Shown piece after piece: positions 1 through 6,007 of a stretch of 8,195 nt of DNA. The stretch lies in the NCBI GenBank assembly GCA_025964935.1, contig JAOPXW010000044.1, positions 1 through 8,195 of the forward strand. Reading direction: 5' to 3'. The position numbers were made by a program, and so were the translations under genes. The notes under the pieces were generated by a model. That model was given only the letters and a program-made list of their open reading frames with translations, did no database searches and was not told the origin of the DNA. Source of the stretch: Friedmanniella sp. (GTDB lineage Bacteria > Actinomycetota > Actinomycetes > Propionibacteriales > Propionibacteriaceae). Position 1 is the stretch's first letter. Each line of letters opens with the position of its first letter.

Positions 1-743
1 TCGTGCTGGACCGGGCCGAGCAGAAGGGCACCGGCCGCTGGACGGTCCAGAACGCGCTCGACCTGGGCGTCCCCATCACCGGGATCGCCGAGGCGACCTT
101 CGCCCGGGCCCTGTCGGGATCGGTCCCCCAGCGCACCGCCGGCCGGGCCAAGCTCAAGGCCGGGACCAGTGAGTGGAAGGTGGAGGACCGCGAGGCTTTC
201 GTCGAGGACGTCCGCCAGGCGCTCTACGCCTCCAAGGTCGTCGCCTACTCCCAGGGCTTCGACCAGATCGCCGCCGCCAGCGAGACGTACGGCTGGGGGA
301 TCGACCGGGGCGCCATGGCGCGCATCTGGCGCGGCGGCTGCATCATCCGGGCCCGGTTCCTGAACCGGATCACCGAGGCGTACGAGCGGGAGCCCGACCT
401 TCCCCTCCTGCTGGCCGACGACCACTTCGCCGACGCGGTGGGCAACTGCCTCGCCGCCTGGCGTCGGGTGGTCGCGGGTGCGGCCCAGAACGGCATCCCG
501 ACCCCGGCGTTCTCCTCGTCACTGGCCTACTACGACGGCATCCGCGCCGAGCGTCTGCCCGCCGCACTGATCCAGGCACAGCGCGACTTCTTCGGCGCCC
601 ACACCTACAACCGGGTGGACAAGGAGGGCTCCTTCCACACGGAGTGGAGCCTGGACCGCAGCGAGTCGCCGGTCGGCAGCGCCTTCAAGGCCGATGTGCA
701 GACCCAGACCGAGGACAAGAAGGTCGACCACCCGACGTCCTAG
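1..743 (+). CDS. gnd: 6-phosphogluconate dehydrogenase, decarboxylating, C-terminal half (5' truncated by window edge)
   Basis: This is the C-terminal all-helical domain of NADP-type 6-phosphogluconate dehydrogenase, which oxidatively decarboxylates 6-phosphogluconate to ribulose 5-phosphate in the cytosolic oxidative pentose phosphate pathway. The frame is open from base 3 to the TAG at 741-743, giving about 246 visible residues of a protein that is normally about 480, so the Rossmann domain lies outside the window. Family hallmarks seen are KGTGRWTVQNALDLGVP near the visible start, the helix containing YASKVVAYSQGFDQI, IWRGGCIIRARFL, and the C-terminal substrate-binding tail RDFFGAHTYNRVDKEG followed by FHTEW. 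The GTG at base 3 is not the true start because it falls in the middle of the conserved fold. The TagF-like gene follows after 16 bases on the same strand, so read-through or co-transcription is possible. Identification is firm; only the cofactor preference is assumed from the family. Confidence 0.95.
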   Translation, partial: VLDRAEQKGTGRWTVQNALDLGVPITGIAEATFARALSGSVPQRTAGRAKLKAGTSEWKVEDREAFVEDVRQALYASKVVAYSQGFDQIAAASETYGWGIDRGAMARIWRGGCIIRARFLNRITEAYEREPDLPLLLADDHFADAVGNCLAAWRRVVAGAAQNGIPTPAFSSSLAYYDGIRAERLPAALIQAQRDFFGAHTYNRVDKEGSFHTEWSLDRSESPVGSAFKADVQTQTEDKKVDHPTS

Positions 744-759
744 GCGAGAGAGCATCCCC

Positions 760-2004
760 GTGCCGTCACGGCTGCCCCGGCTGGGGTCCGCAGTCACCGT
801 CCCGATCAACCTCGAGAAGGTGTCGCGACTCGGCCGCGCCGTGGCGGCCCGGGTGCGCAACCAGGCGAGCAGCGCCGGGTTCGTGGGTCGCGCGGGGGCC
901 AACGGCATGGTGCCGAACGGTGGCGTCGCGGTCTTCTTCGCCACCGGGCCCGAGAACCTGTACCAGTTCGACCAGTGGCGGGCGCCGCTGGAGCGGCTGG
1001 CCCGGACCCGGCCGGTGTTCGTCATCGTCGACCGTCCCGACACGGGCGAGGCGATCCTGGCCCGCAGCACCCTCCCCGTCGCCTTCGCCCAGGGCAGCCG
1101 GGCTCTGGAGGAGCTCGTCACCGGGCGCGACGTCAGGGTGGTGCTGTACCTCAACCAGGTCGAGCCGAACTTTCGGATGCTGCGCTTCGCCGCCCCCGTG
1201 CACGTCCAGATCGGGCACGGTGAGTCCGACAAGGCCTCCAGCGTCTCCAACCAGCACAAGGCGTACGACCTGGTTTTCGTCGGCGGCGACGCCGGCCGGG
1301 ACCGGCTGACCCGGGCCCTGCGCGGTTTCGACGGGAGCACCCGCACGCTGTCGGTCGGGCGTCCCCAGCTGGACCACCATTACCCCGGGGCGCCGCCCTG
1401 GTCGCGCGACAGCGGAACCCGCGTCCTCTACGCCCCGACCTGGGAGGGTGACCGGGCCAGCATCACGTACGGGTCGCTGGTCAGCCACGGAGTCCGGCTC
1501 GTCGAGGCCCTGACGGCCGACCCCGACGTCCGGGTCCTCTACCGCCCGCACCCCCGCACCGGTCAGACCACCGCGGCGTACGCGCGGGCCGACCGGGCGG
1601 TCCGCGACCTGCTGCACCGGGCCGGCGACCGGCACCTGGTCGACGAGGGCGGCTACGGCTGGCAGTGGGACTTCGCCGACGCGTGCGTCACCGACGTCTC
1701 GGCCGTCGCCTACGACTGGCTGGCGACCGGGAAGCCGCTCGTCATCACCGAGCCCGCACCGGGCGCGTACCGCCCACCCTCACCCTTGCTGGAGCAGAGC
1801 GACCTGCTCGGTGCGCACGAGTCCGCCGAGGTGCTGGACCGGCTTCGCGAGGCGGGCCTGGGATCGGCCGTGCCCCACGGGCCCAGTGCCCTGGCGGCCC
1901 ACTACTTCGGGAAGACCGCCCACCAGGCCAGCAGCCGCCGCTTCGCCGAGGCGGTCGACCAGGCGTACGTGCTGGCGGCCTCGGGGCCGGGCTCGGGTCG
2001 CTAG
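760..2004 (+). CDS. TagF/TagB-like CDP-glycerol glycerophosphotransferase family protein
   Basis: Predicted 414-residue transferase of the CDP-glycerol:glycerophosphate glycerophosphotransferase family (Glyphos_transf), whose members move glycerol-phosphate or similar polyol-phosphate units onto wall teichoic acid chains at the inner membrane face. Visible motifs are IGHGESDKASSVSN (151-164, the position of the HG-containing motif of TagF), VLYAPTWEGD (222-231), VLYRPHPRTG (259-268, the RPH histidine) and TDVSAVAYDWLATGKPLVI (311-329, equivalent to the DxSS/D-P loop of TagF). These occur in the family's order. The N-terminal ~50 residues are basic and unassigned; there is no obvious signal peptide. 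GTG at 760 was chosen because a GAGAG purine run at 747-751 precedes it by 8 bases and the similarity begins soon after; an in-frame ATG at 694 would overlap gnd and encode an Arg/Pro-rich shadow. The gene lies 16 bases after gnd and its stop overlaps the opposing small gene. Donor and acceptor are unknown: glycerol phosphate is the family default, not shown here. Confidence 0.85.
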   Translation: MPSRLPRLGSAVTVPINLEKVSRLGRAVAARVRNQASSAGFVGRAGANGMVPNGGVAVFFATGPENLYQFDQWRAPLERLARTRPVFVIVDRPDTGEAILARSTLPVAFAQGSRALEELVTGRDVRVVLYLNQVEPNFRMLRFAAPVHVQIGHGESDKASSVSNQHKAYDLVFVGGDAGRDRLTRALRGFDGSTRTLSVGRPQLDHHYPGAPPWSRDSGTRVLYAPTWEGDRASITYGSLVSHGVRLVEALTADPDVRVLYRPHPRTGQTTAAYARADRAVRDLLHRAGDRHLVDEGGYGWQWDFADACVTDVSAVAYDWLATGKPLVITEPAPGAYRPPSPLLEQSDLLGAHESAEVLDRLREAGLGSAVPHGPSALAAHYFGKTAHQASSRRFAEAVDQAYVLAASGPGSGR

Positions 2005-2258
2005 AGACCGCGCAGGAAGTCCACGTCGTCGTCGGGGGCGCGCGGCCGGTCCGGCTTCTTGCGGGTGCCGAGCGAGTCGGCGTTGGGACGGCCCAGGAAG
2101 AGCCAGCCCAGAGCCCCGATCAGCGGCAGACAGATGACGGCGGTGGCCCAGAGCCAGCGCGGCATCCGGCGTACGGCGTAGGTGGGGGCCTGGGCGACCT
2201 CGACGACGCAGTAGATCATGAGCAGTGCCACGATGATCAACGGCAGATAGCGGCCCAT
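2001..2258 (-). CDS. small PLDc_N-domain membrane protein
   Basis: An 85-residue protein with two predicted membrane helices (about residues 4-22 and 36-56) and a charged C-terminal tail ending in DDDVDFLRGL. The stretch MPRWLWATAVICLPLIGALG followed by WLFLGRP is the hallmark of the PLDc_N domain, normally the N-terminal membrane anchor of cardiolipin synthases and other phospholipase D family proteins. Here the domain stands alone, with no HKD catalytic motif, so it is not a phospholipase; stand-alone copies of this kind are common in actinobacteria and have no established function. The ATG at 2258-2256 has no Shine-Dalgarno sequence but has a TACTCT hexamer six bases upstream, suggesting a leaderless mRNA. 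It converges on the TagF-like gene, sharing four bases at the stop codons, and diverges from the CDP-alcohol transferase gene. Family call is firm; function is unknown. Confidence 0.88.
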   Translation of the reverse strand: MGRYLPLIIVALLMIYCVVEVAQAPTYAVRRMPRWLWATAVICLPLIGALGWLFLGRPNADSLGTRKKPDRPRAPDDDVDFLRGL

Positions 2259-2264
2259 GGGTCA

Positions 2265-2270
2265 AGAGTA
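2265..2270 (-). promoter_or_regulatory. putative -10 element (TACTCT) of a leaderless promoter for the PLDc_N gene
   Basis: On the minus strand TACTCT fits the actinobacterial TANNNT -10 pattern and ends six bases before the ATG, which would place the transcription start at or next to the A of the start codon. A TTGTCC with partial -35 similarity lies 19 bases upstream (17 from the alternative, overlapping hexamer CATACT). No Shine-Dalgarno is present between the hexamer and ATG, which agrees with a leaderless transcript. Inferred from pattern only. Confidence 0.5.
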
Positions 2271-2275
2271 TGCGT

Positions 2276-2302
2276 CGCGGACCAGGTCCGGACAAGACCG
2301 CG
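2276..2302. repeat. nested inverted repeats in the divergent promoter region, possible operator
   Basis: CGCGG at 2276-2280 is matched by CCGCG at 2298-2302. Inside this lie GGACC-A-GGTCC (2279-2289) and the perfect eight-base palindrome GTCCGGAC (2287-2294). The group sits between the two opposed -10 hexamers, so a dimeric regulator bound here could affect both genes. In DNA this rich in G and C such short repeats also arise by chance, so the operator role is a weak inference. Confidence 0.25.
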
Positions 2303-2304
2303 GC

Positions 2305-2310
2305 TAGGCT
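2305..2310 (+). promoter_or_regulatory. putative -10 element (TAGGCT) of a leaderless promoter for the CDP-alcohol transferase operon
   Basis: TAGGCT fits TANNNT and is followed by seven bases (GTCGGCC) and then the ATG at 2318. No Shine-Dalgarno lies in between. The arrangement mirrors the opposing promoter in the same 59-bp interval, and it supports the ATG at 2318 over the in-frame ATG at 2270, which lies upstream of the hexamer. No convincing -35 hexamer was found at the usual distance. Confidence 0.5.
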
Positions 2311-2317
2311 GTCGGCC

Positions 2318-3106
2318 ATGCTCGAGCCCCGCCCCACCCACCCGAGCATCGCGCAGCTGCGCGAGGTCACCCAGCCGCCCAGTGTGCGGACCCGGGCCGG
2401 CGCCGAGCACTGGGTCGCCCACGCCTACCTGCGCGACATCTCCCCCTACCTGACCCGGGTGCTGCTGGGGGCCGGCTTCTCCGCCAACGGCGTCACCTGG
2501 CTGATGATCGCCTCGGCCGCCCTGGCCGCGATCAGCACCGGCTGGGCGTCACTGTTCGGGGCCGTGCTGGCCGCGGTGCTGATCCAGCTCCAGATGCTGC
2601 TGGACTGCTGCGACGGCGAGGTGGCCCGGTGGCGGCAGACCTCCTCGCCCAAGGGGGTCTACCTGGACCGGGTCGGTCATTACGTCGCCGAGTGTGGGAT
2701 CGCGGTGGCGCTGGGGGTCCGCACCGCCGGCGGGCCGCACCTCAGCGGGGTCTGGATCAGCGCGGGCCTGCTGCTCGGTCTGCTGGTGGCCCTGAACAAG
2801 GTGGAGAACGACCTGGTGCACGTCTCCCGGCACTACGCCGGGATGACCCAGATGCGCGACGTCGAGGAGGTCCGGGTCCCGGCCACCGGCCTGCTGCGGA
2901 AGGCCCGGCGGCTGGCCCGCTTCGTGCCCTTCCACCGGGTCTTCCACTCCGTCGAGCTGACCCTGCTGGTCCTGGTGGCCGCGCTGCTGGACCTGGTCAC
3001 CGGCGGCGTCGCCACCAAGGTGCTGCTGGTGGGGCTGCTGGTCTCGGCCTGCGTGACCGTGGTCGGCCACCTGGCGGCCGTGCTGGCCAGCCCGCGGCTC
3101 CGATGA
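2318..3106 (+). CDS. CDP-alcohol phosphatidyltransferase family membrane protein with altered catalytic motif
   Basis: Predicted 262-residue integral membrane enzyme of the CDP-alcohol phosphotransferase family, whose members displace CMP from a CDP-alcohol by an acceptor hydroxyl to form a phosphodiester. The signature D-x2-D-G-x2-A-R-x8-G-x3-D-x3-D is present at residues 96-121 with exact spacing (D96, D99, G100, A103, R104, G113, D117), but the final position is His121 (CAT at 2678-2680) instead of the aspartate regarded as the catalytic base. Hydrophobic segments lie at about 60-77, 77-95, 122-137, 145-160, 212-227 and 232-255, six in all as usual for the family. The N-terminal ~40 residues are soluble and contain AHAYLRDISPYLTRVLL, a probable amphipathic entry helix. 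The ATG at 2318 follows a TAGGCT hexamer by seven bases. It is joined to the glycosyltransferase gene by an ATGA overlap. Substrates are unknown; the neighbours suggest surface glycopolymer or glycolipid synthesis rather than ordinary phospholipid synthesis. Confidence 0.87.
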   Translation: MLEPRPTHPSIAQLREVTQPPSVRTRAGAEHWVAHAYLRDISPYLTRVLLGAGFSANGVTWLMIASAALAAISTGWASLFGAVLAAVLIQLQMLLDCCDGEVARWRQTSSPKGVYLDRVGHYVAECGIAVALGVRTAGGPHLSGVWISAGLLLGLLVALNKVENDLVHVSRHYAGMTQMRDVEEVRVPATGLLRKARRLARFVPFHRVFHSVELTLLVLVAALLDLVTGGVATKVLLVGLLVSACVTVVGHLAAVLASPRLR

Positions 3107-3981
3107 GTGTCGACCTCGCCCGTCCCGCGTACGGGGTGGTCGTGCTGACCATGGGCAACCGTCCCGCCGACCTGCGCCGAGCCCTGGACTCCCTGCTGGC
3201 CCAGCGCGACGTCGACCTCGACGTCGTCGTGGTCGGCAACGGCTGGGTCCCGGTGGACCTGCCCGCGGGCGTACGCGGGCACGGGCTCCCCGCCAACCTC
3301 GGCATCCCTGCCGGCCGCAACGCCGGTGTCCCGCTGGTCACCGGCGACCTGCTGTTCTTCCTCGACGACGACGCCCAGCTGCCCGACCCCGGGATCCTCG
3401 CCGCGATGGCCGCGCAGTTCGCCGCCGACCCCGGGCTGGGTCTGATCCAGCCCCGGGTGGTCGACCCGGAGGGGCTGGAGGCCCCCCGACGCTGGACGCC
3501 GCGGGTCCGGGTGGGGGACCCGGGCCGCAGCAGCCCGGCCATGAACGTCTGGGAGGGTGCGGTCGCGATGCGCCGGACGGCCTTCGACTTCACCGGCGGC
3601 TGGCCCGAGCCCTTCTGGTACGCCCATGAGGGCGTCGAGCTCGCCTGGCGGGTCTGGGACGGCGGCTTCCGGGTCCGCTACGACGGCGCCACCGAGGTGT
3701 ACCACCCGGCGATCAAGCCGACCCGGCACGCCGAGTTCTACAGGTTCCAGGCCCGCAACCGGGTCTGGCTGGCGCGGCGGAACCTGCCGGTGCCGATCGG
3801 CGTCGCCTACGTCGGGGTCTGGGCCGCGATCGGCGGGCTGCGGTGGCGGTCCCGGGAGGCGGTCGTGGAGACCCTCCGCGGCTACCGCCTCGGGCTGACC
3901 GAGGACGGCGGGCCGCGGCGGCCGATGCGCTGGCGTACGGTCTGGCGGATGACCCTGGCCGGTCACCCGCCGGTCATCTGA
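3103..3981 (+). CDS. family 2 glycosyltransferase
   Basis: Predicted 292-residue glycosyltransferase of the GT-A fold, family GT2, probably acting at the cytoplasmic membrane face with a nucleotide-sugar donor. The nucleotide-binding beta strand YGVVVLTMGNRPADLRRALD (10-29) opens the domain, followed by NLGIPAGRNAG (65-75), and the metal-binding DXD-type motif FFLDDDAQ (85-92, Asp88-90). A later MNVWEGAVAMRR (147-158) and GGWPEPFWYAHEGVELAWRV (165-184) correspond to the acceptor/ED region of rhamnosyltransferase-like GT2 proteins, with H-E-G-V-E-L instead of the usual E-D-x-D-L. The C-terminus is basic with one hydrophobic stretch (about 230-246). The ATG at 3103 overlaps the previous gene's TGA (ATGA), implying translational coupling and a shared pathway. 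Sugar and acceptor cannot be assigned; the upstream reading frame that extends to 2629 is a shadow of the preceding gene. Confidence 0.9.
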   Translation: MSVDLARPAYGVVVLTMGNRPADLRRALDSLLAQRDVDLDVVVVGNGWVPVDLPAGVRGHGLPANLGIPAGRNAGVPLVTGDLLFFLDDDAQLPDPGILAAMAAQFAADPGLGLIQPRVVDPEGLEAPRRWTPRVRVGDPGRSSPAMNVWEGAVAMRRTAFDFTGGWPEPFWYAHEGVELAWRVWDGGFRVRYDGATEVYHPAIKPTRHAEFYRFQARNRVWLARRNLPVPIGVAYVGVWAAIGGLRWRSREAVVETLRGYRLGLTEDGGPRRPMRWRTVWRMTLAGHPPVI

Positions 3982-4003
3982 TCCGCCGGCCGTGAGCACG
4001 GAC

Positions 4004-4008
4004 GGAGG
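4004..4008 (+). promoter_or_regulatory. Shine-Dalgarno GGAGG before the Cds1-like gene
   Basis: GGAGG is the strongest Shine-Dalgarno match in the window. It lies only three bases before the GTG at 4012, shorter than usual. No other in-frame start lies nearby (the GTG at 3992 is out of frame), so it still supports 4012. Confidence 0.5.
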
Positions 4009-4011
4009 CTC

Positions 4012-5091
4012 GTGAGCGCGAGCAGCGACAGTCGGGCCTGGACGGCCTGGGCGATCAACGAGGTGGAGGCCGACACCAACCGCAGCGCCGACACGCACCT
4101 GCACGTCTTCCCGCTGCCCCCGGACTGGGGCGTCCGGCTGTACCTGAAGGACGAGTCGGTGCACCCCACCGGCAGCCTGAAACACCGGCTGGCGCGCTCG
4201 CTGGTCCTCTACGGCCTGTGCAACGGCTGGATCACCGAGGGCACGACGCTGGTCGAGGCGTCCTCGGGCTCGACCGCGGTCAGCGAGGCCTACTTCGCGC
4301 GGCTGCTCGGGCTGCCGTTCGTCGCGGTGATGCCCTCCTCGACCGTGACCGAGAAGTGCTCCCTGATCGAGTTCTACGGCGGCCGCTGCCATCTGGTCGA
4401 GGATCCCTCGACCATCGCCGCCGAGGCCGCGGCGCTGGCGGCGGCGACCGGCGGGCACTACCTCGACCAGTTCACCTACGCGGAGCGGGCCACCGACTGG
4501 CGCGGCAACAACAACATCGCCGAGTCGCTGTTCGCCCAGCTCAGCCGGGAGCCCAGCCCGATCCCCACGTGGGTGGTCGTCGGGGCCGGCACTGGGGGGA
4601 CCAGCGCCACCATCGGGCGCTACCTGCGGCTCAAGACCCACCCCACCCGGCTCTGCGTGGTCGACCCCGAGAACTCCGCCTTCCACCGCGCGTGGACCTC
4701 CGGTGACTCGACCGTTCGGGCCACCGGGTCGCGGATCGAGGGCATCGGGCGGCCGCGGATGGAGCCCAGCTTCGTGCCGTCGGTGGTCGACCGGATGATC
4801 GCGGTGCCCGACGCCGCCTCCATCGCGGCCATGCGCTGGTGCTCCCGACGGCTCGACCGGTGGGTGGGCGGCTCGACCGGCACCAACGTGTGGGGAGCCC
4901 TCCAGCTGGTGGGGGAGATGCGGGCCGCCGGGGTCCGCGGCAGCGTGGCCACCCTGCTCTGCGACGACGGCCGGCGCTACGCCCGGACCTACTACGACGA
5001 CGCCTGGGTGGCCCGGCAGGGCTGGGACCTCGCCCCGCACGAGGCGGTGCTGGAGGAGTTCCTGGCCACCGGGACCTGGCCGGGCTCCTGA
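4012..5091 (+). CDS. cds1: PLP-dependent cysteine synthase/cysteine desulfhydrase family protein, Cds1-like
   Basis: A 359-residue fold-type II PLP enzyme. The PLP lysine is Lys57 in [18 protein letters not shown] (45-62); the substrate-carboxylate loop is [15 protein letters not shown] (82-96); the PLP-phosphate glycine loop is GAGTGGT (189-195); GSTGTN (285-290) closes the cofactor site. The GSLKHR and SSGSTA forms, [10 protein letters not shown] (161-170), [12 protein letters not shown] (241-252) and [14 protein letters not shown] (315-328) match from memory the subgroup that includes mycobacterial Rv3684 (Cds1), reported as an L-cysteine desulfhydrase producing sulfide, pyruvate and ammonia, rather than housekeeping CysK/CysM. 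Cysteine as substrate is therefore inferred by family. The GTG at 4012 follows GGAGG; the gap from the glycosyltransferase is 30 bases, with no promoter seen, so it is probably the last gene of the three-gene operon. It ends convergently 16 bases from menA. Family membership is firm, the exact reaction and symbol less so. Confidence 0.88.
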   Translation: MSASSDSRAWTAWAINEVEADTNRSADTHLHVFPLPPDWGVRLYLKDESVHPTGSLKHRLARSLVLYGLCNGWITEGTTLVEASSGSTAVSEAYFARLLGLPFVAVMPSSTVTEKCSLIEFYGGRCHLVEDPSTIAAEAAALAAATGGHYLDQFTYAERATDWRGNNNIAESLFAQLSREPSPIPTWVVVGAGTGGTSATIGRYLRLKTHPTRLCVVDPENSAFHRAWTSGDSTVRATGSRIEGIGRPRMEPSFVPSVVDRMIAVPDAASIAAMRWCSRRLDRWVGGSTGTNVWGALQLVGEMRAAGVRGSVATLLCDDGRRYARTYYDDAWVARQGWDLAPHEAVLEEFLATGTWPGS

Positions 5092-5116
5092 GCCCGCGGG
5101 CCGGCCCTCAGCGGGC
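5092..5116. terminator. possible bidirectional terminator between convergent cds1-like gene and menA
   Basis: GCCCGC at 5092-5097 pairs with GCGGGC at 5111-5116 around a 13-base loop that itself contains the palindrome GGGCCGGCCC (5098-5107). It fills the 16-base gap between two convergent genes and runs into the end of menA. There is no T-tract on either side, so it could be a weak or factor-dependent terminator, or only GC-rich chance pairing. Confidence 0.3.
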
Positions 5117-6007
5117 CAGGACCAGCCCGAGGGCCAGGGTGACCGCGCAGGCCAGCTCGGCCGTGCCGGTCGCCTTGAGCACGGCGATGAGGGCGGGACC
5201 CTGGGCCCCGGAGCGGACGGCGCGCGCCGCCGGCCCGATCAGGGCCCAGCCCAGCAGCCCGACCAGGGCCCACCAGGTGGTGAGGACCGCGACGACCACG
5301 ACTGCCAGGGCGGCCCCCCCCGCCAGGGCGAGATACAGACGCCGGGTGCCCCGGTCACCGAGTCGGGTGGCCAGTGTGCGCTTCCCGACCCGGGTGTCGC
5401 CCCGGAGGTCCCGGAGGTTGTTGGCCACCAGGATCGCGCAGGCCAGGCTGCCCACCCCGACGGCGGCGGCGACCACGGCGGGGCTGACCCGACCCACCTG
5501 CACGTACGCCGTCCCGCACACCGCCACCAGGCCGAAGAAGACGAAGACGAAGACCTCGCCGAGCCCGAGGTAGCCGTACGGGCGCCGGCCGCCGGTGTAG
5601 AACCAGGCCGCCAGCACGCAGGCCGCCCCGACCGGGAGCAGCCACCAGTGCGCGGTCAGCAGGACCAGGACCAGGCCCGCCAGCCCGGCGACCCCGAAGC
5701 AGGCGAAGGCGGCCGCCCGGACCGCCGCGGGCGCCGCGGTGCCGGAGCCGACCAGTCGTAGCGGGCCGACCCGGTCGGCGTCGGTGCCGCGGATGCCGTC
5801 GGAGTAGTCGTTGGCGTAGTTGACCCCGACCTGCAGGGCCACGCTGACCACCAGGGCCAGCAGCGCGGCGACGGGGGCGAAGCCGCCCTCGAAGACGGCC
5901 AGCCCGGTGGCGGCGACGACCGGTGACAGGGCGGCCGGCAGGGTCCGGGGTCGGGCCCCGGCCAGCCACTGGCCGGCGGTGGGACGGGGTGGGGCTGAGG
6001 CGGTCAC
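5108..6007 (-). CDS. menA: 1,4-dihydroxy-2-naphthoate polyprenyltransferase
   Basis: A 299-residue UbiA-family integral membrane prenyltransferase that attaches the polyprenyl tail to 1,4-dihydroxy-2-naphthoate, forming demethylmenaquinone. The first aspartate-rich motif is NYANDYSDGIRGTD (63-76; Asn66, Asp70 and Asp76 are key) and the second is NNLRDLRGD (196-204; Asp200, Asp204), both binding Mg-diphosphate. The N-terminal ARPRTLPAALSPV (18-30) and the YTGGRRPYGYLGLGEVFVF stretch (137-155) are typical of MenA rather than other UbiA proteins. Hydrophobic helices cover most of the remaining sequence. The start is GTG at 6007-6005, which overlaps the TGA of menE (GTGA) and is preceded by AGAAAGGG five bases upstream, so the two genes are probably translationally coupled. 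Length agrees with the family (about 290-310). An eight-base C run (5314-5321) lies in frame in the coding sequence. Identification is firm. Confidence 0.95.
   Translation of the reverse strand: MTASAPPRPTAGQWLAGARPRTLPAALSPVVAATGLAVFEGGFAPVAALLALVVSVALQVGVNYANDYSDGIRGTDADRVGPLRLVGSGTAAPAAVRAAAFACFGVAGLAGLVLVLLTAHWWLLPVGAACVLAAWFYTGGRRPYGYLGLGEVFVFVFFGLVAVCGTAYVQVGRVSPAVVAAAVGVGSLACAILVANNLRDLRGDTRVGKRTLATRLGDRGTRRLYLALAGGAALAVVVVAVLTTWWALVGLLGWALIGPAARAVRSGAQGPALIAVLKATGTAELACAVTLALGLVLAR

Noticed and set aside
694..759. Upstream ATG at 694 as start of the TagF-like gene
   Set aside because: It lies within the end of gnd and encodes an Arg/Pro-rich stretch. GTG 760 has a purine-rich site before it and leaves a normal 16-base intergenic gap.
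2270..2317. Upstream ATG at 2270 as start of the CDP-alcohol transferase
   Set aside because: The extra 16 residues show no family similarity that I recognise, and the TAGGCT hexamer sits inside this stretch, seven bases before the ATG at 2318. It also overlaps the opposing promoter.
2833..5040. A 735-codon open frame on the minus strand
   Set aside because: It lies antisense to three well supported genes, is full of Pro, Arg, Gly and Ala with no domain motif, and is the expected by-product of high third-position G/C on the opposite strand.
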